Below are positions 1 to 11,814 of a stretch of DNA of 64,000 bases, in pieces. Source of the DNA: Aphidius gifuensis (taxonomy: Eukaryota > Arthropoda > Insecta > Hymenoptera > Braconidae); NCBI RefSeq assembly GCF_014905175.1, contig NC_057791.1, forward strand, positions 992,001-1,056,000, written 5' to 3'. The first letter of the stretch is position 1. The number at the start of each line of letters is the position of its first letter. The translations under genes were made by a program, and so were the position numbers. Under the pieces are notes generated by a model. That model was given only the letters and a program-made list of their open reading frames with translations, searched no databases and was not told where the DNA came from.

Positions 1-380
1 AAACAAAAGAACTACACAATACTGACAATGACCAAGATAAAGGGGAATCTTAGGATGGATGACTCCTGAGATATCCTGACTGGTAATGACCTAAGGGGCA
101 AGGGAGGGGTTGTCCGAGGTTCTGGGATGGCTCACCAGAGAACCTGGACTCACTGCGGCTGTAGGCAAGGGAAAGTGTCTTGTGTGTGCTGTGCCACAGC
201 TTAAATAGCTGTGATTCTACCCTTTCCAATTTTATTCCCACTATGACTGATATGGACCAATCTCAATGAAGTTACTCAAATTGACCAGTCAAAATCATAG
301 TAGGGCACACGGTGGGAACGGTAGTACTAGAGGGGATATTATTAGTGTACAAACCGGTTATTCCCCTCTTTACTCACAAA
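1..380 (-). mobile_element. GC-richer island, possible LTR-like retroelement fragment (truncated by window edge)
   Basis: The first ~380 bases are much richer in G and C than the rest of the window. Read on the minus strand they carry an arrangement like a retroelement long terminal repeat: an AATAAA near 232, then TATTTAAG near 204, then a CA-rich stretch where transcription could start. The island gives way to AT-rich host-like DNA near 377-400. A 63-codon frame at 50-241 (-) has no recognisable domain and I do not treat it as a gene. No reverse transcriptase or gag sequence is visible because the window starts here. It could instead be a DNA-transposon end or an unrelated GC-rich sequence. 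Confidence 0.3.
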
Positions 381-1084
381 AATAAGAATAATAAAAGCGT
401 CCCTGGTCAACCGTACAATAATAATAATAAAGAAAAAATATTCAAGAAAAATAAATATAATTTTAATTTAAGGTAGACGAGCGAGTCTCGTCACAATATG
501 TACATGTAAATTATCATCATATTGATGATTTTTCTTTTTTAAATTATACTTTGTATTGTGTATATTTATTAATATAAAAATTATGTTGATAATATTATTA
601 ACTTGAATCACGTGTGGATATAATGATTGGTATAAATAAAATATTTTTCATTATGATTTTAAAATATTAAAGATCAATGTGTAATGTGAATTATGTTTTG
701 AAAATAATAATTAAATAAATAGGAAAAGAATAAAATTAATAAAGTTGATGATTCAAAAAAATAATAATATATATATCTAGGTCATTAATCGATAATTAAT
801 TTATGTTTTGAATAATAAAGATCAAAAAAATAATAATTGATTTAGTTTGTAATTATGATATTATTTAAATGGAAAATAAAATATATTATTAAATAAAAGA
901 AGAATAAATTTTTAAATATATCTTCTAGTTATACTAAATAAAATAATAAAATTATATGACTGCACACAAACACAAGATTTATGAGTTTTATTGTACCTAT
1001 GCCCTATTATGATATTATAATAAAAATTTTAATTCATCAAATACGTATTTGGTTTTTTTTCATTTACCCAATCCCAGTTAGTTA
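381..1084. other. AT-rich intergenic stretch, nothing recognised
   Basis: About 700 bases of A/T-rich sequence with homopolymers and no open frame of note on either strand. I see nothing here that supports a gene. Confidence 0.5.
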
Positions 1085-2330
1085 GTAATGAAAAAAAAAA
1101 AATAGGAAATAAGCGAATAAGTACCTCCTTGCTCATTCTATATTCCTAATAAAAATTTATGATTTTTCAAAATATTTCGAAAAAAAAAATTTTCGAGTAT
1201 CAGGAACATAGAACGAGCAAAGAGGTATTTGATATTTTTAAAAATACCTCCTCGCTCATTCTATGTTCCTGATACTCGGATATTTTTTTTTCCACAAATT
1301 TTCTGAAATTTGATAAAAAAAAAATTTTTGAGTATCAGGAACATAGAATGAGCAAAGAGGTATTTGATATTTTTAAAAATACCTCCTTGCTCATTCTATA
1401 TTCCTAATACAAATTTATGATTTTTCAAAATATTTCGAAAAAAAAAAATTTTCGAGTATCAGGAACATAGAATGAGCGAAGAGGTATTTGATATTTTTAA
1501 AAATACCTCCTTGCTCATTCTATATTCCTGATACTTATATATTTTTTTTTCCACAAATTTTCTGAAATTTGATAAAAAAAAAATTTTTTTGGTATATCAG
1601 GGTATAAAATAATGAAACAAAGAAGAAAAAATGACTGATATTTTTAAAAATACCTCCTCGCTCATTCTATGTTCCTGATACTTGGATATTTTTTTTTCCA
1701 CAAATTTTTTGAAATTTGATGAAAAAAAAAAATTTTGAGTATCAGGAAAATAGAAAGAGCAAGGAGGTATTTTCAAAAAAATTTTTTTTTTAAATTTGAA
1801 AAAATTTGTGTGGAAAAAAAACTTTCAAGTATCAGGAACATAGAAAGAGCAAAGAGGTATTTCATGTTTTAAGAACTTTATTTCTTTTGCTTTATAATTC
1901 CCTGATCAATTCAAAATTTCACCGTCAATTAAAAAAAAAAAAACCATTTTAGTATCAGGAGAATAAAATAACCGAAGAGGTATTTGATGTTTTGAGGAAT
2001 TTACTTCCTGTACTTTATGTGTCCCTAATTTTTTTTAAAATTCGCTTAAAATTTCGTGAAAAAAAAATTGTCTTGGTATCAGGAACATAGAATAATCGAA
2101 GAGGTATTCGATGTTTTGAGAAATTTGCTTCCTCTACTTTTAACTCTCCTAATTTTTCAAAAATTCTATAAATATTTTTCAAAAAAATGGCAGATTTGTA
2201 TCAAGAATATAGGATGAACAAGGAGATATTTTCTGTTTGTGGATGCTTACTTTCTTCACTTTATAATCCTCTAATTATTCTGAAAATTTTTCGTAAATTT
2301 ACGTTTCCAAATTTTTTTTTAGTGCAAAAA
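1085..2330. repeat. Satellite-like array with ~122 bp period, partly alternating in orientation
   Basis: At least a dozen copies of a conserved box occur, with the core TTCTATGTTCCTGATAC on one strand and GTATCAGGAACATAGAA on the other. From about 1121 to 1740 the copies alternate in direction (near 1121 +, 1197 -, 1244 +, 1334 -, 1378 +, 1456 -, 1500 +, 1650 +, 1738 -). From about 1828 on they run head to tail at 1828, 1953, 2076 and 2197, steps of 125, 123 and 121 bases, and decay to the right. Adjacent opposite copies can form long hairpins around a short A/T loop. The same family returns at 39117-39479. Its class (satellite, MITE or Helitron-borne repeat) is not known to me. Confidence 0.85.
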
Positions 2331-2698
2331 ATTAAATAAATAAAAATTCAACTTTAAAATATAATTATTAAATATTAATTTAATTTTCTACAAAATCTAT
2401 GCTCTATAATTATTAATATCGAAAGATTATCTTACACTTGATGATAAAAAACAAATAAAATTCATAACTATAAATAGTAAATTAGTTTGAATCAATATTA
2501 TTTTATCGTTGAGCGATTAAAATATATTTTTGTATAATTGAAATAAATATTTGAGTTTTTAACGTATAAAGATCATTAATCAAGGTCATTATTTAAAAAA
2601 AAAACACTAATTGTGTACATAACATTGTAAAAAAAAAAAGAAAAAAATATACATACTCTCTCATACCTTTTATGAATTATTTATTATACTTATTAATG
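2331..2698. other. 3' flank of the chloride transporter gene
   Basis: AT-rich DNA lying beyond the stop codon of the minus-strand chloride transporter. It probably contains that gene's 3' UTR and poly(A) site, but no single signal stands out in such AT-rich sequence. Confidence 0.4.
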
Positions 2699-5600
2699 TT
2701 AATTAAATAAAACAGAATTTGGATCTTCATTATCAAGCTGCTTCACATGTCTGAGAACATCTTTTTTCGTAATAACTCCTAACAGTCGTCTGAAAATAAC
2801 CAATAAACATATAAATTATCAAAAGTGAATTATCAAAAATATCAAAATTAAATAAATCACAAAAGCCTTACCCATTATGAGTGACGAGAGTTTGTCTAAG
2901 TCCTAATTTTCTAAACATATCAACAACAGTCTCCATTGGTGTTTGATCAGTAATTGTTATTGGTGCCATATCCAATATTTTTTTAAGTCTCAATGGTGTT
3001 GGTGTATGTACAGGTAAATTATTACCATTTGTAAATAATACAAGTGATTGTTTTGTTATTCCATCAATCATTTTTTTAACATTAGCAATTGCTAAATTTA
3101 AATCACGTCGTAATACAAAACCAACAAGATATTGTGATTCTTTTGATACAATTACTGGAAAACCATTGTGTTCTGTTTCTTTTAATAACATTTCAACATC
3201 ATCAACAGTCATTGAATCTTGTGTTAATACATGTAATATTTCATTACGTTTTGGTTGCATAACATCAGCAGCAAGTGTTGTATGTTGAAATTCATCTTTA
3301 CTATCTAAAAATGGATAACCATTTAATGCAATATGTGCATCATAAACACCCTGTTTACCAAGTGCATCACCAACCCATTTACTAGCCATTGCTGCACACA
3401 TTAATGGTACAATATAACGTACACCACCAGTTAATTCAAACATAATAACAACTAATGATACAGTCATTCTTGTAACACCACCTAATACTGCTGCAGCACC
3501 AACCATTGCATATAAACCAGGTGTTATACAATCTGTTCCAACAGTACATTCTTCACTAAATAACCAAAAATGAGGATAATTATATGCTAATTGTTCCATT
3601 CCAATACCAACAATTCGTCCAACAATTGCACCCATACCCAATGATGGAATAAATAAACCACATGGTACTTTAATACCAAATGTAAATATTGTCATTATTA
3701 ATTTTATCATTAATGTAAACATTAATAACCAAACTGCATTATATACACCTGGTTCAGCTGATGCTGTTTCAATTGTTGAATTTGTATTTGTAAAATCACG
3801 ATTATAATCACTGCAAAAAAAAAACAAGTAATGTTATTTTAATTATAAATCATAATAGTGATAAAAAAATTACCATAACATGTCAGCATTTGATACACCA
3901 CACTTGCGAAATAACAGGTATATCAATTGACTTGTATTCATTCTTGTGTATGGATTTGGAAATGCAATAATTGCTGTTAAAACAGTTACAGCTAAAACTT
4001 CTGTTACTGGATATTGACCAAGTTTTGATGTTTTACGATATCTACACCAGTATAAATTTGCTTTTATAAATATTGTTGCAATAACACCCTGTTAATTTTA
4101 AAAAATTTAAATATTATTATAGCTCAAATAAATATTTATAAATAATTTATATTAAATTACCCCAATAATTCCAAGCAACACAAATGGTATGAGTTCAATG
4201 AAAATCCATGGTTTGTTATATTCAACATAAAATAATACAGAATGTTCATTACCAAATGGATTTATTGAACGTAGGACAAATGCTGCAACTAATGCACAAA
4301 AAAAAGAACGCCACAATGTCTTTAATGGAAAATAATAACTGACCTGTAATTTAACAAAACAAAAATGTAAATCAAGGCTTGTAATTGGTGCATAATTGAG
4401 TAAATAATATTTTACCTCTTCAAGACTAAATAGTACACCACCAATTGGTGCACCAAAAGCAACAGACACACCAGCAGCAGCAGCTGCAGATAATATTTCT
4501 CTTTTTTTAGCTTCATTTCTTCCGTATTTTGGAAATAAATATGAAAATATATTTCCAATACATGAAGCAATATGTACCATTGGACCTTCTTTGCCTAAAC
4601 TTAAACCAGCAGATACTGATAATATTAAACCAACTGATTTTATTATCAATGTCCATTTACCCAAATAACCACGAATTATAAAACCACTTAAAATTGTTTT
4701 AATCTATAAAAAATAATAAACAATATAATTAATATAAACAATGATAATTTGAATGGTAATTTAAATTTTTTTACCTCTGGAATACCAGATCCACATGCAT
4801 ATGGAGCAAACATTCTGACTAATGATGCTGATAATGATGCAAATATTAATGCCCATGCAATATAAAACATGTAAGAAATTATATATGGTCCAACACCATC
4901 TTTAGCTTGTCCAAATACTTCTGGCCATGGTAACCACTATAATAAATAAATAATTTAATAAAATAAAAAACATAATAATATTTATATATTTATAATTTAC
5001 CTGTGAACAATTACCACCATCAAATGTTGTTTCATTATAACTCCAACAACATTGTTCTTTATTTAACCAAAATGCTTGTGGACAAATACCAAATTTTAAA
5101 TCAGACATCCATGATGTACCAATATCAATAATACCAGCAGCAACACCAGTAAATATACCAACTAATAAAACACATAACCATCCTGACCATGCATCATGTG
5201 CACCTTTTATAAGATCCCAAATTGAATCATGACGTTTTTTAACAATATAACGATGTCTCATACGATCACGTGCAATATCACGTTGCCAATCAATTGTATG
5301 AAAATCTTCATACTGTCCAATACCAGGTATTTCATCTGATTCAACTGAAACTATTTAAAAAAATTTTTCATTCATTTATATTTAATAATTTAATTATATA
5401 TTAAACTTACAGTGTGATGTTGCATCTTCAAGACGTATACTTCTTTCAAGATAAGAATTATTAGCTGTATGTGATGATGATGTTGATTGTTGACTTGGCT
5501 CCAACATGTCCTCGTCACTACTGATATTTACTCCACGATTAACAGCACTTGTTCGTAAACGTGCATCACCACCACTTGTCTCTAAACCATTACTCGTCTG

Positions 5601-6142
5601 TAATTAATTAATTTAAAAATAAATAAATTAAAAATTATCAGCAGTGATAAAACATGATAAATAAATTTTTTTTTTCATGATGAAAGTAATAATTCAAACA
5701 TCAATTTCACAACAAACATGCAAATATTATAAAAACATATATTTTCTTTTTTTTTTTTTCATTAATTCGCATGATTAATTTTGTAAATTAAATGACGAAT
5801 GTGCAGAGGGTCATTGTCAAATTTTATAAACAAATAAAATTATTATTTAATTTACATTTTACTTACATGATGGTACTCTTATTGATAAATTTAATTTTTC
5901 AGTTTTATAATTATAAAAATTTGGCAAAGAGAAATATTATGTTGTTGCTTGGATAAATAAATTGATGTTAATTGATAAATATAATTTAACATATTTTAAT
6001 TGTTATCAAATATTGTTTTATTTGTTTATTTTAATATACATACCTGAGATCCAGATAATGAGTTGTAACTTGTAACAGATGATGAATGAATTGGTGCATT
6101 CATTGCAGATGTTGTTGTACCTTTCAATGGAAACCTTTCCAT
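2699..6142 (-). CDS. ClC-c: ClC-3/4/5-type H+/Cl- exchange transporter
   Basis: An intracellular ClC antiporter, expected in endosomal or synaptic-vesicle membranes, where it swaps Cl- for H+ and supports acidification. Nine exons on the minus strand: 6044-6142, 5411-5597, 5001-5350, 4775-4936, 4416-4703, 4161-4343, 3874-4088, 2872-3810, 2699-2789; 837 aa with a closed frame. Signatures are GSGIPE (about residues 261-266), GKEGP with the gating glutamate (~305), and LEE with the proton glutamate (~362). The last two together mark an exchanger rather than a channel. They are followed by GIKVPCGLFIPS and two C-terminal CBS domains (from ~690), ending in KDVLRH and a short acidic tail. Length and order match animal ClC-3. 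The start at 6142 opens an S/T-rich cytosolic tail. An alternative first exon is possible (6757-6792). Confidence 0.95.
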
Positions 6143-6756
6143 AATTTAACGATGATCTATTTTGTACACAGTATCAATAAAAATAATATGTATTTTTACT
6201 TTATTTTTACTTTAAATATTCAACTGGAAAACATTGATAAATTTATCATCAACAAATGACGAGTTATTTCGAGAGAAAAAGTATACTTGTGTGTTTTTAA
6301 TATTTAATATTTAAGAATATTAATTAGATTGAGGAAAAAAATGTATGTCATGTGACAAATGGTTAATCTTATCCGGATTTAAAAACAATATTTAACATCT
6401 GTTTTTTATTATTAATTAATCTCTAAATGACTAGACCTTCTGCACGTTGAAAAATTCAAAAATTACGTCTCCAAATGTAATTGCTAAACCAGTGATTTTT
6501 TTGGAGCAATAATTCACGTGATTAAATAATAACCAAAATATAATTGATAACAAAAAAATTAACAGTTAAATTATTATGATTATTGTTAAATAAATAATCA
6601 GTAAAAAAATTAAAGATTATGATTTAAAATTTATTGTGTCATTGACACGTTTTTATTACAAAAAAAAAATTATCAAACAAGCAAAACAATGACAATTAAA
6701 AAACAACAAAACAATTAAAAGTAAAATTTTTTAAATATAATTTTAAGCTAACTTAC

Positions 6757-6792
6757 CATTTCCAAGGTGTAATATTCTGGATTATCAGTATC
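6757..6792 (-). CDS. Candidate alternative 5' exon of the chloride transporter
   Basis: A 36-base segment on the minus strand is bounded by TTTCTTTGAAG before it and GTAAGT after it. It reads DTDNPEYYTLEM with no stop and ends in ATG at an exon edge in phase 0. The second coding exon (5411-5597) also begins in phase 0, so this segment could replace the 6044-6142 exon and give a second N-terminus. Vertebrate ClC-3 also has alternative N-termini. Transcript support is needed. Confidence 0.45.
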
Positions 6793-6799
6793 CTTCAAA

Positions 6800-7788
6800 G
6801 AAATCATTCGTCAATTTTTTTAATTAAGATCCAAAAAAGATCTACTTTTTTTTTTAAATACAAAAATTACTTTCACATTATTTGCACGTCTATTTTTATA
6901 ATTAATTGATTAAAAAACTGCTCCTTTTTTTTTAAATAATTTTCATTTATGCAAAACAAGTAGAATGTTTTTTTTTTATTATTATTCTGTATTGGTGTGT
7001 TGAGGAATTTCAAGTTTAGAAAGAGACAATAAATAAATAATTCACAATAATAACAATAAAAATATAAAAAAAAAAGTACAGTTGATTAAAAAAATATATA
7101 TATTTTGATCATGTGATATTATTACGTGTTTAAAAAAATGGATGCTTGCTGTATATTCACTTTAAAGCCAAATTATTTTAAAAAATTATTCACTTATTGT
7201 TTTGTAAATTTTATTAATGTTTTGTTTATTTTTACAGTCATTTATGTCAAAATATATCAACGTATTTCATCACAAAAAAAAAAAATTCATCATTAAATGT
7301 ACACACACACACACATGACACATCACGAAGAAATAATAATAGTAATAATAAATTAATAATAAAAAAAAAAAACACCCAATTATTATGACGTATTTACAAC
7401 TGTTTACAAGTTACAAGATGGCGGCATTTGTTGCTAACTTCAGGTTACTATTTTGGTCAACAAGTCAAATCAACTTTTAAAAATGGAAAAATAAACATAA
7501 AAATTAATAATTATTAATGAATTTATTGTTAATTAATTAATTATTAGGGTGAAATATTTATTGGTATTATTTTTTAATTAATTTAATATTTATTTAATTA
7601 TTTAAAAAAAAATTTTTAACAACAAAAATGGCTGACAGATCAAAAGAGAGAAAAGTCCTTGTGTTTTCTCGGTTTTCTCTCTCTTGTTGGCGCATTGAGT
7701 TGTGCACTCTCGCAATCTGCTGTACTGTTTTTTAATCAGCAAATTTATTGTTAATTTACAAGTTAATTGTCATTAATATTCATCAATA
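6800..7788. promoter_or_regulatory. Divergent promoter region between ClC exchanger (-) and eIF1A (+)
   Basis: The two genes are transcribed away from each other from this interval. It contains CAAGATGGCGGC at 7424-7435, a close match to the YY1/Pho site often found near housekeeping promoters, and a second AAATGGCTG at about 7626-7634. Just before the eIF1A start, 7655-7690 is a pyrimidine-rich TTTTCTCTCTCTTG stretch, like the TCT/5'-TOP starts of translation-factor genes. A (CA)n run lies at about 7301-7315. Factor assignments are inference from motif match only. Confidence 0.5.
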
Positions 7789-8926
7789 ATGCCGAAGAAT
7801 AAGGGTACGTACATCAATTAATAATCAACAATATCAAAATGACATTTAAACAAGTGTTTTGTACAAAAAAAAAAAAAAGTTAAATTTCAGTGTTGCAATG
7901 TGGTTTTTCTGCCTAACCTGATAATGTCAAAAAAAACTCACAAATATTATAATGGATTACTCATAAATTTCTTTGTTCATGAAAATATATTTAGTGTTAA
8001 TTATTTTTAATTTTATTTTTCAAAGGAAAGGGAGGAAAGAATCGTAGGAGAGGAAAGAATGAAAATGAAACTGAAAAACGTGAATTGGTCTTCAAAGAAG
8101 ATGGCCAAGGTAAAATGATTAATTTTTTTTTTAATAAATATATATATCTATATAGAAAAAAAAAAACTTTCTCTTGTCAATTAAATCATGATTATTAATA
8201 TGTTATTAATTTAAAAATGGTGGAGATATTTTGATAAATCAAATTAATTTTTTTAAAACTTGATTTGATTAAATGTAAATTGTTTATTTAAAATGTAAAT
8301 TAATTATTTAATTTTAATGATATTTATTTGTTTATAATCTTTAAATTTTAGGGAGTATATTTATTTAATTGTTTATTTATTTTTTTTATTAATTAGAATA
8401 TGCACAAGTTACAAAAATGCTTGGAAATGGTCGCCTGGAAGCAATGTGTTTTGATGGTGTAAAACGTCTTTGTCACATACGAGGTAAATTGCGTAAAAAA
8501 GTATGGATTAATCAAGGTGATATTATTCTGATTGGTCTTCGTGATTACCAAGATGCTAAAGCTGATGTTATTTTGAAATACACATCAGATGAAGCCAGAA
8601 ATTTAAAGACATATGGAGAATTCCCAGAAACTGGTAAATACATTTATCAAAAGAAATATTTACATTTTTTGTTTATTTTAATTAACAATTAGTGTAATGT
8701 TGATAATAATTGTTAATATTTTATTTTTAGTCCGTATCAACGATACTGTTACATTCGTAGAAGATGGCTTTGATGAAGACATTGAGTTTGGTGATGAAAT
8801 CAGTGATGATGATGAGGATGATGTAGACAATGTAAGTTGAAAATTGCAAAAAAAATATCTACAAAATGAACTTTCAGCTTGTTAAAAGGATATAAATAAC
8901 TTGTTTATATTTTTTTTTAGATCTGA
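7789..8926 (+). CDS. eIF1A: Eukaryotic translation initiation factor 1A
   Basis: Binds the 40S ribosomal subunit, stabilises the scanning 43S complex and helps select the AUG. Five exons: 7789-7804, 8026-8109, 8397-8633, 8731-8831, 8921-8926; 147 aa, the usual family length. The N-terminus is basic (MPKNKGKGGKNRRRGK). A central OB/S1-like fold carries GNGRLEA, IRGKLRKKVWI and GDIILIGLRDYQD (about residues 35-95). The C-terminal tail is strongly acidic (DEISDDDEDDVDNI). The last exon adds only Ile and the stop codon. Splice-site phases agree throughout. Confidence 0.98.
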
Positions 8927-11049
8927 TGAACCACAGCATAATAAAAAAACATATGGTAGGACAAAAAATTTGGTAAAAATAAAATTCATCATGAGAAACA
9001 CAAAAAAAAAACAACAATTGATTTTTTAATTATCCCAACTATAAAAATAAATACTACCATGTTGTTTTGCTGCTTTTTTTTTTTTTTTTTTTTTTATTTG
9101 AATAAATACTCTGTAAATTATTATTCAATTATCAAAATTAATTCAAATGGCAGATTAAATTAAAGTCAGTTTATTAGATAATTTAATATTTCAGCAAGTG
9201 CTACAATGTGTGTGCAATGAATGATTATTGTGTTCATTTCAATATAAATTTTACACATAACAGTATCAAATTTTTGTCTGATAATATTTAGGTAATAATC
9301 AATTGTCAAAGTTTTTTTAAAAATTATTCATGAAACTTGCATTACAGCTATGTTCAATATTCAATAAATACATTGACAAAAATATTTGTCGTAATTTCTC
9401 TGTTAATTCTCTTATTTAAACCTTAATTTCTTCTTGGTTTTTTCAAATAAACGTAAAAAAAATTTAATATGTTATTTAAATAATTAAATTTCAATTTTTA
9501 ATAGCTGGAAATTATTAGGGGTTGTGAGCAGAAGCTGTTTAGAATTTTTTCGTTATTAAAAAAAAAAATAAATAATGAAATTTCGATTTTCTATACATAA
9601 AATTTATTCTAAACATGTTGTTGCTTACAGGAGCTGTGAACATACGTGATTTGCAATTTTTTACGTTGAAAAATAACATGAATAATTAATTGTTTGTATA
9701 ATTACATATTTTTGCATTTTAATTTCATGGAATTTCCATTTTTTTTCTACAACGAAACGAAATAACGTAAAATAACTTGAAAATTTCGATTATAATTTAT
9801 TTTTCGAAATACAAATAATAAACATTTTCCTTTTTAATTTATTATTTTTCTAATTACCTAAACAAAACTAAAAATTTTCTAAACAACATGCAGATAATCA
9901 AGATTTCTTTATTACTAATTATTGATAAATTATTTATTTATCTTGCCTCTCCGTGACAAATGATAGCATCATTGGAGAAAAAAAAAAAAAAGTTGTTTAA
10001 TCAAAAACCCAATTTGCTTGTGTGTTAGTGTCTTTATAAATATATGTACACTTAACTGCACAAAACACATAGATAGTGACATAGGTGTGGACATAGAAGA
10101 ATAGACGAAGAGGACAAGATTATCATCAACTATCAAGCAAAGTGGCATTTGGCATAGGGCAAATTAAAAAATTAAAAAAAAAAAAAAAAAGAGAAAAAAA
10201 TATCACACAAATGATTGCAAGTATGTGTTGTGATGTACCCGTTTGTTGATTATAAATTATTGCAAATTAATGCTTATTGGTAAGTAATACATATACTCAC
10301 AAATACATATTATCTATTTTTTTTTTTTTAATTAATTTTTAAATATTACACACATCATGCAATTGAGGGTTAAATATATATTTTTCATCAATCACACAGC
10401 CCAGCCAAAAACGAGACAAATAAAATTCATTTTGCAATAATTATTATTTCTTTTTTTTTTTTACTCATAAAGGTTATATGTGTTTTTATCTTATCAATAT
10501 TGTCAATTTATAAATAATAATAATTGTCATGTATTTAGATGAATTGTATTTTTAATTTTACTATTTTTATTTCATTTTTATTTTAATTATTGCTCTTTTT
10601 TTTTTTTTCTTCAATTTTAGTCTTTATTTTTAATTGTTTATTGCAATAATAATTGAAAAAAAAAAAAAACATTTATTCTCGTGACGTGTACAACTAAAAA
10701 CAAGACCTTCAATGAATCATTAACTAAAATTTATTAAAAATATTAATTTAGTTTAATACTTGTTAAATGCCTCATCATAATATCACATGATTCACAAAAG
10801 TTTTTATGATTATTTTTAATTTGTTGTTATTTTTTTTTTATTTTTGTTTTTCTTTTTTTTTTTAGTTGGTTAACTAGAATCAATACATACACAAACATAC
10901 ATTGATTAATAACAAGGTTTTTATTTTATTTTTTAAATTGTTTTATAATATTATTTAAAATATTTTTAATATTATTTTTATATTTACAGATAACTTGTAT
11001 ATATAGATAGAAAATATTATTAAGAAACAAAATAAAACAAAAAAAAAAA
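8927..11049 (+). other. eIF1A 3' region and ARF6 upstream/5' UTR region
   Basis: After eIF1A there is AT-rich sequence with AATAAA-type signals near 9102, probably its 3' end. Toward ARF6, 10028-10040 contains TCTTTATAAATA, a possible TATA box, followed by a less AT-rich transcribed-looking stretch to about 10220 that ends at a possible donor (GTATGT at 10220). An acceptor (TTTACAG) at 10990 lies 60 bases before the ARF6 start, so a 5' UTR intron of about 770 bases is likely. No other coding sequence is seen. Confidence 0.4.
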
Positions 11050-11814
11050 ATGGGTAAATTATTATCAAAAATATTTGGAAATAAAGAAATGAGAATTTTG
11101 ATGTTGGGTCTTGATGCTGCTGGTAAAACAAGTATCCTTTTTTTACATAAACAAAACAAATAATTAAATAATTAAAATTATAAATTTTTCTTAATAATAA
11201 TTAATTAGCAATATTGTATAAATTAAAATTGGGTCAATCTGTGACAACTATACCAACTGTAGGCTTCAATGTTGAAACTGTAACATATAAAAATGTAAAA
11301 TTTAATGTTTGGGTAAGTTGATAAATGAATGAATATTATTTTAATATAGCGATAAGTATTAATTAAATATTTAATATATTTTTTTTTGACCGGTAGGATG
11401 TGGGCGGTCAAGATAAAATACGCCCGTTATGGCGTCATTATTACACTGGTACTCAAGGACTAATATTTGTCGTTGATTGTGCTGATCGAGACAGAATTGA
11501 CGAAGCTCGTCAAGAATTACATCGTATTATTAATGACAGAGAAATGCGTGATGCTATTATTTTAATATTTGCCAATAAGCAAGATCTTCCTGATGGTAAT
11601 TAATTTTTTAAACAAACAAATCAATTTGACTCATCAATAAATAATAATTGTACTCTTGTTTTATTTAATAGCTATGAAACCACATGAGATACAAGAAAAA
11701 TTGGGACTTACAAGAATACGTGATAGAAATTGGTATGTTCAGCCATCATGTGCAACGACTGGTGATGGACTTTATGAGGGCCTTACATGGTTGACTAGTA
11801 ATCACAAATTATGA
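11050..11814 (+). CDS. Arf6: ADP-ribosylation factor 6 (small GTPase)
   Basis: ARF6 works at the plasma membrane and endosomes in membrane recycling, cortical actin control and PIP5-kinase activation. Four exons: 11050-11131, 11209-11312, 11397-11595, 11672-11814; 175 aa, exactly the ARF6 length. Visible motifs are Gly2 for myristoylation (MGKLLSKIFG), the P-loop GLDAAGKT (20-27), switch I PTVGFNVET, switch II WDVGGQDKIRPLW, NKQD for guanine binding, and SCATTGDG. QSVTTIPTVGFNVETVTYK and the HRIINDREMRDA segment separate ARF6 from ARF1. The protein is nearly identical to the vertebrate one despite the extreme AT bias, showing strong constraint. Confidence 0.98.

Noticed and set aside
50..241. 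63-codon minus-strand frame at the left edge
   Set aside because: No domain or splice context; explained by the GC-rich LTR-like island having fewer chance stops.
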